Assembly (NCBI RefSeq): GCF_014697615.1
Contig: NZ_JACJSD010000055.1
Coordinates: forward strand, 1 to 43,646
DNA from: Nostoc sp. FACHB-280
GTDB taxonomy: Bacteria > Cyanobacteriota > Cyanobacteriia > Cyanobacteriales > Nostocaceae
Length of the DNA stretch: 43,646 nucleotides
Direction: 5' to 3'
In this document: positions 1 to 7,855 of the stretch, in pieces
Layout: the number at the start of each line of letters is the position of its first letter
How positions within the stretch are numbered: the first letter of the stretch is position 1
The notes under the pieces: generated by a model
Databases searched by the model: none
Seen by the model: only the letters and a program-made list of their open reading frames with translations
What the model was told of the DNA's origin: nothing
Translations under genes and position numbers: made by a program

Positions 1-65
1 TCCAGTTTTAAGGCTTTTTGTAGTTTCTCTATTTGCTGAGAAGTTAAATGATTTTTTGCTGGCAT
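1..65 (-). CDS. Transposase N-terminus, IS630-like (cut by window edge)
   Basis: The reverse strand opens an ATG at position 65 and reads MPAKNHLTSQQIEKLQKALK before the window ends, with no stop. This resembles the start of the helix-turn-helix domain of IS630/Tc1-type transposases common in Nostocales. Only 21 codons are visible, so the family call rests on resemblance of the N-terminus, and it cannot be told whether the copy is intact. Confidence 0.5.
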   Translation of the reverse strand, partial: MPAKNHLTSQQIEKLQKALKL

Positions 66-126
66 TATTCCTTTTTTTTACTTAATTCAGCTTTCTATTA
101 TACACAATTTAAATGCTGAACAGCTT

Positions 127-483
127 ATGTCTATTCAAGTCTATGGCATCCCCAACTGCGGTACCTGCAAAAAAGCTCTAACTTGGCTGCAAAACAACCA
201 AATTGACTATGAGTTCATCAATACCAAAGAGACTCCGCCCACCCGTGAACAAATCGAAAACTGGGTAAAGTCTCTGGGTTCTGCTCCGATGCGAAATACC
301 TCTGGGCAATCTTACCGCGCTTTAGGCGAACAAAAAAAGACTTGGAGTGAACAACAATGGATTGACGCATTTACACTTGATGCTATGTTGCTCAAACGTC
401 CGTTGTTCGTTAAAGATGGAGTAGCCGTATTGACTGGTTTTAGAGATGAGACATTGGTGCGAGAAAAATTAAATTTGAGTTGA
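127..483 (+). CDS. ArsC/Spx-family thioredoxin-fold protein
   Basis: A 118-residue protein, the usual size for the ArsC/Spx/YffB family. The N-terminus YGIPNCGTCKKAL carries a CxxC pair (Cys11, Cys14) at the start of the first helix, where ArsC-like reductases and Spx-type regulators carry their redox Cys. The segment INTKETPPTREQIENWV and the late KRPLFVKDGVAVLTGF match the family's conserved 'RP' substrate loop. It could reduce arsenate with glutathione, but no arsenic genes are nearby. YffB-like proteins of this type have no proven arsenate activity, so only a thiol-redox role is inferred. It is a single gene; a 9-nt repeat tract follows its stop. Confidence 0.85.
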   Translation: MSIQVYGIPNCGTCKKALTWLQNNQIDYEFINTKETPPTREQIENWVKSLGSAPMRNTSGQSYRALGEQKKTWSEQQWIDAFTLDAMLLKRPLFVKDGVAVLTGFRDETLVREKLNLS

Positions 484-499
484 ATATTCGTCTTATCTG

Positions 500-524
500 C
501 CTTGTCTCCCTTGTCTTCCTTGCC
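500..524. repeat. Short 9-nt tandem repeat tract (CCTTGTCTC type)
   Basis: Just after the arsC-like stop the + strand reads CCTTGTCTCCCTTGTCTTCC, which is about three units of the 9-nt repeat CTTGTCNCC (reverse complement ACAAGGNNG). The same repeat occurs at several other places in this window, including inside genes. Confidence 0.7.
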
Positions 525-578
525 CACAAAAATTGTCAAGGTATGGGTTTAAAGATTTTGAACATCTATACCCTTCTT

Positions 579-1907
579 TCAGGTTGGTTCAAAAATTGAA
601 CCCATAAACAAAATGCTACCTGTTTGATTATCTCGAATGGCACAGAAGAAGGGACGGTCAACAATCATCCGGAATGGTTCTGGTTTTTCTCTCAAGGATG
701 TGGCTACAATTCCCACTGATGTCGCCGCAGCCGCTTCTGTGCCTTCTTCATTGACTTCTACAAAAGTTTTATGTTTTACCTGGCTAATAGCTAAATTTTC
801 CCCTATTCCAGAAAAGTTAGCTTGTTTACTAAAAGCTTCCTGCATACCTAAAGCTTTTAGTGCATCGTTGAGTGTCACTTCGTAGTCGGTTTTAAACTTG
901 GGTAGGCGAATAAAACCTTCTTGGCTATGGAATTGTGTTAACCATTTTTCCCAGTTCTGGGCATTTAGGTTTTGATAAAAAGATTTGAGATTCGAGTTTT
1001 GTTTTGGCAGAAAGATATAAAAGCTGACTTTGCCGTCTTTGCCATAAGGTAAACTTACGGCTTGAAATTGCTCATTTTCATAATATTTATATTCCCCTGT
1101 TTGAGACATCATCGGGTGTAGTTTCTGCTGCCCTGATGCGCTGTAAAAAGGATGTTCAGCAGTTTGATTTTTATCAAACTTTTCACTCCATTGTCCTTTA
1201 AAGTAAATAGCATTAATTAAAAACAGAACTTGATTGGGTTCGATTTGGTCAACTATTTTGTTGATTTTGCCTTTGGTATTATCGTTCACCCAGTTATTAA
1301 TGCTGTTTAAGGCAGATGCAGATTTAAAGTCTAAATTAGCGACCTTGGCTTTGTAAAATTCTTGGTTTCTTAGCAAGAAATCTGGACGCAAATTTACATC
1401 TTTATTTACCCAAAGTGAGTTAGCAATATTTAACTGCACATTAGCGTCGGGATTTTCTAAACTACTTTTTAAAGCAGCATAATTAGAGTTAATTGCTGGT
1501 AGACTCATGCCTTGTAATTCTAGTGTTTTCGCCATTGCCTGTTGGGTAGAACCACTAGCACCGTTGTAGGTCATAGCTAAGGCGATCGCTAAACTAGTTG
1601 GTGAAATAAAAATGTTCTTTTCGCTACTTTCTGCTTGCAAAATTTCCGCAAATAGCTTGAAGCCAAATTTGTTATTAGCATTTACTAATTTAGTATCAGC
1701 TTTGACAGTTTTTTTTTGCGATGGTAATTCTGGTTGAGGCATTTTAGAGTCGGCAAGAGCATCACTATTACTATTCACTTGAGAACAACCAAGTACACCC
1801 AGCAAAACTACACTTGCAGCAGCTAGAACATAGCGTCTTCCTAGACTAGCAGCGTAACGTCTTTGTAGAAAGCTTGCTTTCATCCCGCTTAACTTTTGCC
1901 GATTCAT
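579..1907 (-). CDS. Serpin-family protease inhibitor, predicted lipoprotein
   Basis: 442 residues with the full serpin fold. The N-terminus has a basic segment, a hydrophobic stretch (about 27-40) and a lipobox VLGC at Cys41, so it is probably lipid-anchored outside the cytoplasm. Serpin signatures include NIFISPTSLAIALAMTYNGA near residue 100 and the C-terminal signature VDRPFFCAIRDNQTGSILFM. The hinge of the reactive-centre loop, EEGTEAAAATSVG (about 387-399), keeps the small-residue run that lets inhibitory serpins insert the loop. Counting from the hinge glycine as P15 puts the scissile bond near Thr403-Ser404. An SD-like AGGTGG lies just upstream of the ATG. A periplasmic or surface protease inhibitor is inferred; the target is unknown. 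No protease gene is adjacent. Confidence 0.93.
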   Translation of the reverse strand: MNRQKLSGMKASFLQRRYAASLGRRYVLAAASVVLLGVLGCSQVNSNSDALADSKMPQPELPSQKKTVKADTKLVNANNKFGFKLFAEILQAESSEKNIFISPTSLAIALAMTYNGASGSTQQAMAKTLELQGMSLPAINSNYAALKSSLENPDANVQLNIANSLWVNKDVNLRPDFLLRNQEFYKAKVANLDFKSASALNSINNWVNDNTKGKINKIVDQIEPNQVLFLINAIYFKGQWSEKFDKNQTAEHPFYSASGQQKLHPMMSQTGEYKYYENEQFQAVSLPYGKDGKVSFYIFLPKQNSNLKSFYQNLNAQNWEKWLTQFHSQEGFIRLPKFKTDYEVTLNDALKALGMQEAFSKQANFSGIGENLAISQVKHKTFVEVNEEGTEAAAATSVGIVATSLREKPEPFRMIVDRPFFCAIRDNQTGSILFMGSIFEPT

Positions 1908-2072
1908 TCTTCCACCTCACTTACCAGAGATTAATTAAGATTGATGCTCAAGGCGTTAATGATTTACTATTGCATTAATTCAAGCATCATCCTGTGATGG
2001 TTACAGTTTTTGTAACGGCAATTAAAAGTAAGTAGTGAATCGAGAATGATACCCAGTTGTAGAAACGTTGTC

Positions 2073-2160
2073 AGGACTTATACATCAAGATTTTCTAGGG
2101 AAATTTGGTGTAGGGGTATCAGGGTTTTGGATACATACACCTCTACATCCTTGATTTTTT
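2073..2160. repeat. Hairpin-type dispersed repeat (GTGTAGGGG ... CCTCTACA)
   Basis: This intergenic tract runs from GGACTTATACATCAAGATTTTC through GGTGTAGGGGTATCAGGG to ACACCTCTACATCC. The arms are imperfectly complementary. It resembles tracts near 7720, 20352, 22097, 29500 and 34170, all with runs of CACCC/GGGTG and ends like GTGCGTAAGTC or GACTTA. It looks like a degenerate member of a small non-coding repeat family. The rest of the 1908-2182 gap shows nothing I recognise. Confidence 0.5.
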
Positions 2161-2182
2161 GTCTTATTGTCTCAGTTTTAAA

Positions 2183-4027
2183 TTACATATCTTGCTGATA
2201 TGCCGTTAATAATGCAGGGATATGATCATAACCATCAACACCAATAATTGCCATGATTTTAGAACGGTGTTGTTGTAATAAATTTTGGAATACTTCTTTG
2301 CCGATTTGTCCTTGTAAAATTGTTAATAAACCTGCTGGTTGTTTCCATTCGCTAGAAGCAATTTGCTCTAAAAGATACATGCCTAAACTACCAGTGTAAA
2401 TGGCTTTTTCGGCATTTTGTAATTGATAATAGGCTTCCGCTAAGTATGCTAAATTTCGACCTTGAAGATACAAATCTCCCGCAGTTTGGGCTGTTTTAAA
2501 ACCATCTTCTAAATATTTAATTGCGGTTTGGGCTTGGCCAATTACAAGATAAGCAATGCCTAAACTGCTTAAACACAAAGCTTTACTTTGGATATCTCCT
2601 AATCTTTCTAATAACTTTAAACCTTGTTCTAAATAATTAATTGGCATCTCATAAGTTTCGGGTTCAGCTTGTTCTAGTTGTTGCGCCTGCATAACTTCGC
2701 TGTAGCCGAGAGTTACCAAAGCGTTGGCTTCACCTGTACGATCGCCTGCTTGCCGACTCAAGATTAAGGCGCGTTGGCTATAATTAATTGCCTCGCCATA
2801 ATCTTGTTCCTGCACATAAGTCCGGCTGAGGTGGTTGAGGTTGGCAATTTCACAGGGGCGATCGCCTGCATTTCTGGATATATCTAATGCTTGCAAGTGA
2901 AAGTTAATCGAACGTTGATATTGTCCTAAAGCTCGTTGCGAATAACCCAAAAGTGTCAAAATCCTGGCTTTTTCTTGAGTTCCTTCGACTTGGCGCAACG
3001 GTTCATCTAAATAATCTAAGGCATTTCTTAAATAACTCCCCGAAAAGGAAGCAAATATCCCGCCGTAAAGGGGAAAATAAGGACGTTGGGCAAAGTTTCG
3101 CAGAATTTGTAACATCATTTGCGAACCTGCATTACCAAATCTCGCCGCAGTATTACCAAAACCACTGGCTAACTGACTCCAAATCACCGCAAAGGTCAAA
3201 TAAGTCGAAATTGATAATTTTGAGCCTGCTTGCACATTATATGGTTGTTGGTCAAACCAATTGACTAAACCACGTTGCAAATACTGTAATATCAACGCTA
3301 ATTCTACCCAGTCACTCAGGGTAACATTGCTTTGCTGTTGGGCAAATTCAATTGCAGATTGTTCTAAAGCTAAAGTCCTAAAAAATGCTTGGGGAAACTC
3401 ACTGTTAACTTTCTTTGCCCAAGTTCCCCAAGGGCCGTTTTCTCCTGGTACACCGCCAAATCCCAAGTCTCGATTTTGTTCGTACATCCAACTAATCAAG
3501 TTGTCTTGGAGTCTTTGCCAAGAGGCTAAACCACGGGTAATCCCTTGTGATATTTGGTCAATATCAGGATCTAATTGAGCAAATTGCTGTAAACCTTTGG
3601 CTAACTGCTGTAATTGGGATGAATTGAGTGGTTGTTTTTGATTGGGATCTGTGAAACGCAACAATGTAGCGAGGCGTTCATCGGCGGCAGCTGTGGTAAT
3701 TTCTCGCACTGCTGTGGCGATCGCTTCTATGGCTTTGTTTTGTTCTGCGTAACGTTGCCATTGATTTTGAATTGTCTTAATTGCCCGGAGACTGCGGTTA
3801 GCCTTGGCTTTTTTGAGTTCATCCTGTTCGCTATCCACCTGATTTTGGATGGTGGTGGAGCGATCGCTCAATGCTAACTCAAAGATTTCCCCTGTCCCCG
3901 ATGTTATACCTTTTTGCAACATCTGGTACACCATCTCCACCGAGCTAACTTTGCCCTGGAGGGTGAGTTGAACAATTTCGTCAATTAAAGCGAGGTAGCG
4001 ATCGCGCAATGGCAGAGAGTCGGACAC
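2183..4027 (-). CDS. Tetratricopeptide repeat protein
   Basis: 614 residues. The N-terminal half (about 1-320) is helical with a Gln-rich character and no domain I recognise. Residues about 350-560 contain at least four TPR units, seen in LGYSQRALGQYQRSINFHLQ, LSRTYVQEQDYGEAINYSQR and LGIAYLVIGQAQTAIKYLED, with the usual G-x3-A spacing. There is no signal peptide, so a cytoplasmic scaffold or adaptor is likely. It is the last gene of a minus-strand run containing a GrpE-like protein and an Hsp70. TPR proteins often act as client adaptors for Hsp70, so a co-chaperone role is a reasonable inference, not shown by sequence. ATG start, with several HIP1 sites inside the gene. Confidence 0.85.
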   Translation of the reverse strand: MSDSLPLRDRYLALIDEIVQLTLQGKVSSVEMVYQMLQKGITSGTGEIFELALSDRSTTIQNQVDSEQDELKKAKANRSLRAIKTIQNQWQRYAEQNKAIEAIATAVREITTAAADERLATLLRFTDPNQKQPLNSSQLQQLAKGLQQFAQLDPDIDQISQGITRGLASWQRLQDNLISWMYEQNRDLGFGGVPGENGPWGTWAKKVNSEFPQAFFRTLALEQSAIEFAQQQSNVTLSDWVELALILQYLQRGLVNWFDQQPYNVQAGSKLSISTYLTFAVIWSQLASGFGNTAARFGNAGSQMMLQILRNFAQRPYFPLYGGIFASFSGSYLRNALDYLDEPLRQVEGTQEKARILTLLGYSQRALGQYQRSINFHLQALDISRNAGDRPCEIANLNHLSRTYVQEQDYGEAINYSQRALILSRQAGDRTGEANALVTLGYSEVMQAQQLEQAEPETYEMPINYLEQGLKLLERLGDIQSKALCLSSLGIAYLVIGQAQTAIKYLEDGFKTAQTAGDLYLQGRNLAYLAEAYYQLQNAEKAIYTGSLGMYLLEQIASSEWKQPAGLLTILQGQIGKEVFQNLLQQHRSKIMAIIGVDGYDHIPALLTAYQQDM

Positions 4028-4159
4028 TTTAGCTTTGGGAGAACGTCACGTCAATTCTTATTTTAGTGTGAAGACAAGGAAGGAAAACTTTCATTGGGTG
4101 AAAAGTTGGCTGATCAGGTTTCTAGCAAATATCGCTGAGGCTTCTAAAATTGAATTTCA

Positions 4160-4265
4160 CGAACCGCCAAGGCGTAGAGAAGCCAGTGCAGTGGGCAGGT
4201 AGGTTCCCAGACTTGAAGCAACTGGCGCGGTGCAGAGAGGAAATTATTTGAGTTTGGCGATCGCA
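4160..4265. repeat. Partial copy of the Hsp70 3' end with an inserted palindromic segment
   Basis: This segment begins CGAACCGCCAAGGCGTAGAG and ends CAGAGAGGAAATTATTTGAG followed by TTTGGCGATCGCAA. It is a diverged direct copy of 5029-5086, which covers the Hsp70 stop and its downstream flank. On the minus strand this copy still encodes an AIAKLK-stop tail like that of Hsp70. About 53 extra bases (roughly 4180-4232, with GCCAGTGC ... GCAACTGGC) are inserted here but absent from the other copy. Confidence 0.7.
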
Positions 4266-4306
4266 ATTTTTATTCAACTTCTTTTTCTGGAAAAGCACGA
4301 ATTTTA

Positions 4307-4927
4307 TCAAACGCTACTACTTGATTCTAAAATTCCTACCAAAATCTTCATTAAATCTGGCAAATCATCGGGAATGCGATACAGCGAAATATCCTGAAAA
4401 ATCTGCTGCTTTGTTTTTTCTAAACGACCAAAACGCCAAGCATCACCAATTGTTACTGCACCATAAAAAATATCACCTTCTTCTACTTCAGAAATAGCAA
4501 TTAACTCTACTGCCATCTGCGTAAAGCCTCTGGTTAAGTCATCATTTTTTGCTTCAACTACCAATAAACTTAGATTGCTTTTTAGGAAATAATCTAAATT
4601 CCCCTTTAACCAGTTGTTTACTGTCAATGAATACTCAATCCGGATTTGACATTGACAATAACGAGCAACTTCCAGCAATGTAGGTGCTACAAGTGTTTCA
4701 CGTCGTGCTGTCTCGCTGCTCAAGCTAACTAGTGGTAAAGATTCATCAATTCGCTGTTGTAATTCTGGCAAGCGTTCTAAATTGCGATCGCTACGTGGTA
4801 ACTCCATTCGTGTTTTTAGCAAACTATAACCCAATTCCGCTAAAATTTCGTCTGCTTCATAAGGCATTTCAAAATAGGAGCGAAATGTGTAAGATTGCCC
4901 TTCTTGCAAAAGATGAGGACGAGTCAT
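4307..4927 (-). CDS. Uncharacterised protein, possible PD-(D/E)XK nuclease fold
   Basis: I start it at the internal ATG at 4927 (MTRPHLLQEGQSYTF), giving 206 residues; an upstream ATG at 4966 would add 13 residues of odd composition. The centre reads GNLDYFLKSN, then LLVVEAKNDD, which places Asp112 and the pair Glu125/Lys127 in the spacing of a PD-(D/E)XK active site. Similar cyanobacterial proteins resemble restriction-endonuclease-like domains, but nuclease activity is inference only. The gene sits between the Hsp70 and TPR genes on the same strand and is flanked by two copies of the Hsp70 3' end, so it may be a later insertion into the operon. Confidence 0.65.
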   Translation of the reverse strand: MTRPHLLQEGQSYTFRSYFEMPYEADEILAELGYSLLKTRMELPRSDRNLERLPELQQRIDESLPLVSLSSETARRETLVAPTLLEVARYCQCQIRIEYSLTVNNWLKGNLDYFLKSNLSLLVVEAKNDDLTRGFTQMAVELIAISEVEEGDIFYGAVTIGDAWRFGRLEKTKQQIFQDISLYRIPDDLPDLMKILVGILESSSSV

Positions 4928-5028
4928 AATTTTTTGTTTGCAGCTACACATTAAATTACTATTCAATTTTAGCGTTTTAAGTAGCTATAGTAATCCTAAA
5001 TGAGTCTTGAAAAACATAGATATGGAAA

Positions 5029-5086
5029 CGAACCGCCAAGACGCAGAGGGCGCAGAGAGAAGATTATTTGAGTTTAGCGATCGCAC
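5029..5086. repeat. Hsp70 3' end and flank, second member of the direct-repeat pair
   Basis: This tract reads CGAACCGCCAAGACGCAGAG, then GGCGCAGAGAGAAGATTATT and TGAGTTTAGCGATCGCA. It overlaps the last codons of the Hsp70 gene and is repeated at 4160-4265 on the far side of the next gene. Confidence 0.7.
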
Positions 5087-6623
5087 CCTTTTCCACTAAC
5101 ATTTTACCTGTCAATAAATCCTTAACTGTTACTACTAATACCCGTTGTTCGTTGACTTCAAATTGTGCTTGGATTCTGTCGATTCCGGTTTGTCCTGGTG
5201 GTTCAAGATAAGCAACGCATACTTGTTGATGATGAGTTTCTAAAGAACGATAGCTATCTTGTTTGATTAAGTGGCTACTCGTCATTCGGCCTTGTTCATC
5301 ATAAGCAACTTCCGCTTGGGAAACTTCGGCAACTTCACCGATGTCAAGGCGAATTTCTCGCTGTCCTTCAATAGCTACTTGCAATGTTAAAGCTTCAGAA
5401 CGCGCCCCTGGATATTTTGCTCCTTTTTCAATTAAGGTGAAATAAGAATAAGTTTTACTGTGGGGTTCCCAAAGGCGAATCGCGTAACTGTGGCGGAGAT
5501 AATCATCAATGGCTGTCATTTCGCTTAATGCTAATGCGCCATGTGCGACAGCTTCAAAGGGTTTATCTAACTTGACTTTTTGTCTACCAAAATAGGAAAT
5601 TACTAATTGTTGAATGGCGGGGATTTGACAAGTACCGCCGACGAGTAACACTTGTTCTATAGATGATTTACTGATACCTTTAGCAAGTGCGATCGCTAAT
5701 ACTTCATCGATGGCTTGTCTTAACTGTTCTAATAATTGTTGATTTTCTAAAATTTCGCCTAAATCGTCCCGATGTAACTGCAATTCATGGGACATAAAAT
5801 TTTCATCATCAAACCAAGCTTCCTTGGCTAAATCTGTTGTGGAAAGTTGAATTTTTACCCTCTCTGCCACTTCCAATAAATTCATAAAACCGATTTCCCC
5901 GACTTCCTCGCGAGAAGAACCGATTTTGTGTAAATAATGTTCTACAATCCAAGTATCAATATCGACACCGCCAATAAAAGCATCTGATTTGGCGAGAACT
6001 TCAGCGCGTATTGCTTGCTGTTCGGCTGCAACACTCACAGTCCGCACTAAACTTAAATCCAGAGTTCCGCCACCAAAATCCACTACCAAAACCACACTAC
6101 CAGGACGCTTGACGGCATAACCAAGGGCGGCGGCTGTTGATTCATCCACAATTTGCACTGTGGGCATATTGAGTTTATCGCCCAAGTCCCGAAACCAGTC
6201 AAGATACCTTTCAAATGCACCCACAGGAACGGTAAAGATAACGTGACTTGGCTGCAATTGCTGTTCAACTTGCTGCCAAATCTCCTTCAAAAACAATTCT
6301 GAAATAATCTCTGCACTATAACTATTACCATCCAACAGTCGCGGAGGCGGTACAAAATCTGCCGCTAAATCCCGTTTAAAAGCACGAAAACAGCGTTCTG
6401 GCTGGGCAAACCCCAAGCGTTTAGCGCGTACCCCTTCACCAAACAAAATGCTATTTTGTCCCTCAACAAACACCAAACTTGGTACAACACTTACCTGTTC
6501 CGTCCCCACCTCAAACCGCCGCGACATCCCCTCAAATCGCAAAGTCCGCGGCCTTTGGGTAATCAAATCCGTGGTACAAACAACAGTATTACTCGTACCA
6601 AAGTCAATTATTACTGTAGTCAT
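5064..6623 (-). CDS. Hsp70-family chaperone, short non-canonical form
   Basis: 519 residues, about 120 shorter than DnaK. The actin-like ATPase domain is complete: phosphate-1 motif DFGTSNT (7-13), connect-1 segment VDESTAAALGYA (159-170), phosphate-2 motif VVDFGGGTLDL (180-190) and adenosine motif VLLVGGTCQIP (325-335). The substrate-binding part after residue 370 is only about 150 residues, so a full helical lid is probably missing. It ends EKGAIAKLK. The gene follows a GrpE-like gene on the same strand by about 70 bases, as expected for a chaperone and its exchange factor; no DnaJ gene is present. A specialised ATP-dependent chaperone is inferred, with clients unknown. Confidence 0.92.
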   Translation of the reverse strand: MTTVIIDFGTSNTVVCTTDLITQRPRTLRFEGMSRRFEVGTEQVSVVPSLVFVEGQNSILFGEGVRAKRLGFAQPERCFRAFKRDLAADFVPPPRLLDGNSYSAEIISELFLKEIWQQVEQQLQPSHVIFTVPVGAFERYLDWFRDLGDKLNMPTVQIVDESTAAALGYAVKRPGSVVLVVDFGGGTLDLSLVRTVSVAAEQQAIRAEVLAKSDAFIGGVDIDTWIVEHYLHKIGSSREEVGEIGFMNLLEVAERVKIQLSTTDLAKEAWFDDENFMSHELQLHRDDLGEILENQQLLEQLRQAIDEVLAIALAKGISKSSIEQVLLVGGTCQIPAIQQLVISYFGRQKVKLDKPFEAVAHGALALSEMTAIDDYLRHSYAIRLWEPHSKTYSYFTLIEKGAKYPGARSEALTLQVAIEGQREIRLDIGEVAEVSQAEVAYDEQGRMTSSHLIKQDSYRSLETHHQQVCVAYLEPPGQTGIDRIQAQFEVNEQRVLVVTVKDLLTGKMLVEKGAIAKLK

Positions 6624-6657
6624 TAGTTATTAGTCATTGGTCATTGTTACAGACTTA

Positions 6658-6692
6658 TCCCCCTCGTCCCCCTCGTCCCCCTTGTCCCCCTC
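6658..6692. repeat. 9-nt tandem repeat tract (CCCCTYGTC)
   Basis: Between the GrpE-like and Hsp70 genes the + strand reads TCCCCCTCGTCCCCCTCGTC followed by CCCCTTGTCCCCCTCAC, roughly four units of the 9-nt repeat family. In this operon it would lie in the mRNA spacer. Confidence 0.75.
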
Positions 6693-6695
6693 ACT

Positions 6696-7328
6696 TCACC
6701 TCCCCCCCGGCAAAGTCCGACTCACCTTAGCAGGGCAAAGAATTCTCCCTTGATGCTGATAGCCGACAAATCGGATGTAAACCAATTCACCTTCGGTAAT
6801 ATCAGCTTTGTCTGGTTGATGAAGTTGGGAGTTATAAGGTACTTGTTCCCAAGGTTTACCAATGAGTTCGTAGCCCCATTTACCAAGGAGGTTATCTAGA
6901 GGGGTAAACATAGAAAGCAGATTTTTTGCAGGTAATTCGGGTTTCACACTCACCATTTGATGAATGCTGGGATAGTTGGTTAGTAATGTCTGCAATTGTT
7001 CAAAGGTAGTAACGCGCAGTTCTTCGGTGAGTTGAAGTTGCTGCTGTTGCAATTCTTGATGCAGTCGCAAGCCTTCTTGGTGTAGTGCTTCTTTTTCAGC
7101 AGTAATTTGGGCTACTTTTTGGGCTAATTCTGAGTATTTTTCTTGCCAGGTGAGGATTTCAGCTTCTAGGAGTTGAATTTGAGATTGCTTGTTGATCTGC
7201 AAGATTTTCGCACTGTTGATAACTCTAATTATCAACAATGGGGAACAAATTGCGATCGCCATCACAACCAAGCTTTCTACAGAAAACATTCCGATATCTT
7301 GGATATCTGATAAGATATCTGCAATCAT
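6696..7328 (-). CDS. Membrane-anchored GrpE-like nucleotide exchange factor
   Basis: 210 residues. A hydrophobic segment near 18-38 (SLVVMAIAICSPLLIIRVI) is followed by a long coiled coil (about 45-115, rich in Gln/Glu/Leu) and a C-terminal domain ending in VRFVGYQHQGRILCPAKVSR-like sequence (here YIRFVGYQHQGRILCPAKVS). The coiled coil plus small beta domain with a terminal 'G-x-I-L-x-P-A-K-V' strand is the GrpE plan. Canonical GrpE is soluble, so the N-terminal membrane segment is unusual. It lies directly upstream of the Hsp70 gene, which it probably serves by releasing ADP. The overall similarity is weak, so the call leans partly on context. Confidence 0.75.
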   Translation of the reverse strand: MIADILSDIQDIGMFSVESLVVMAIAICSPLLIIRVINSAKILQINKQSQIQLLEAEILTWQEKYSELAQKVAQITAEKEALHQEGLRLHQELQQQQLQLTEELRVTTFEQLQTLLTNYPSIHQMVSVKPELPAKNLLSMFTPLDNLLGKWGYELIGKPWEQVPYNSQLHQPDKADITEGELVYIRFVGYQHQGRILCPAKVSRTLPGGR

Positions 7329-7339
7329 TTCCGCCCCTC

Positions 7340-7552
7340 CTATTTTTGCTTGAGAGACTGTTGTTCTGTTCCTGTAACGTTTTCTTCTCCTTCGTAATAT
7401 TCAGGAAGCAGTTCTTGGCTTTCTACTTCTCCTAAAGCACCCTCAATTCCCGATGTTGCATTGGTACAACTTACACCAGAACCATTAATCACTGTCTCCG
7501 TAATTTTGCCGTCTTTACCAATGCGATACTCAATTTTTTGATACTCAGTCAT
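7340..7552 (-). CDS. DUF2997 family protein
   Basis: A 70-residue protein. It starts MTEYQKIEYRIGKDGKITET, continues GSGVSCTNATSGIEGALGEV and then has ELLPEYYEG. The pattern 'strand - G.C...T..lE.alG.v....l.pEYY' is that of DUF2997, a small family in cyanobacteria and other bacteria often encoded next to DUF1257/Ycf35-type proteins. No DUF1257 gene is visible here. It is the first gene of the minus-strand chaperone run, 11 bases before the GrpE-like gene, so co-expression is very likely. Function unknown. Confidence 0.8.
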   Translation of the reverse strand: MTEYQKIEYRIGKDGKITETVINGSGVSCTNATSGIEGALGEVESQELLPEYYEGEENVTGTEQQSLKQK

Positions 7553-7855
7553 AACTCAAGTATTGATATTTTCTAGGTTTTACAGCACTACGCAGCTACT
7601 TCGTTGTATCACTTTTGCCAGTAAACGGCAATCGTTAACCAGCACAAGCACAAATCAATTATACTAAAACAAATGTACTACTTTAAATAAGATTGCACAA
7701 TTCTCAAGAACAGTATGTCCAGCATATAAATGTATAGGCAGAACAAAGCAATGGAGATTGAATACATACACCCTTAAACCCCTACACCCTTACACCCAGT
7801 TCTAATAGACAAACTTTGTATACAAACCCTAAAAAAACTCAACAGGTGAAGCAAG
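7553..7855. other. Divergent intergenic region between the chaperone run and the STM401x set
   Basis: About 300 bases that must hold promoters for both directions. I see no clear -10/-35 pair or regulator site. Bases about 7755-7800 carry the repetitive tract ACACCCTTAAACCCCTACAC followed by CCTTACACCC, a member of the hairpin-type repeat family. AGGTGA at about 7845 is a plausible SD for the STM4015-like gene. I looked for a short precursor-peptide ORF here and found none. Confidence 0.5.

Noticed and set aside
4122-4310. A 62-codon minus-strand open frame after the nuclease-like gene
   Set aside because: It is composed of repeat DNA (the duplicated Hsp70 3' end and a palindromic insert) and has no protein-like pattern.
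7553-7855. Search for a precursor peptide gene for the radical SAM set
   Set aside because: Only frames of five or so codons are found upstream of the STM4015-like gene, and none with an SD. A precursor could lie elsewhere or be absent.
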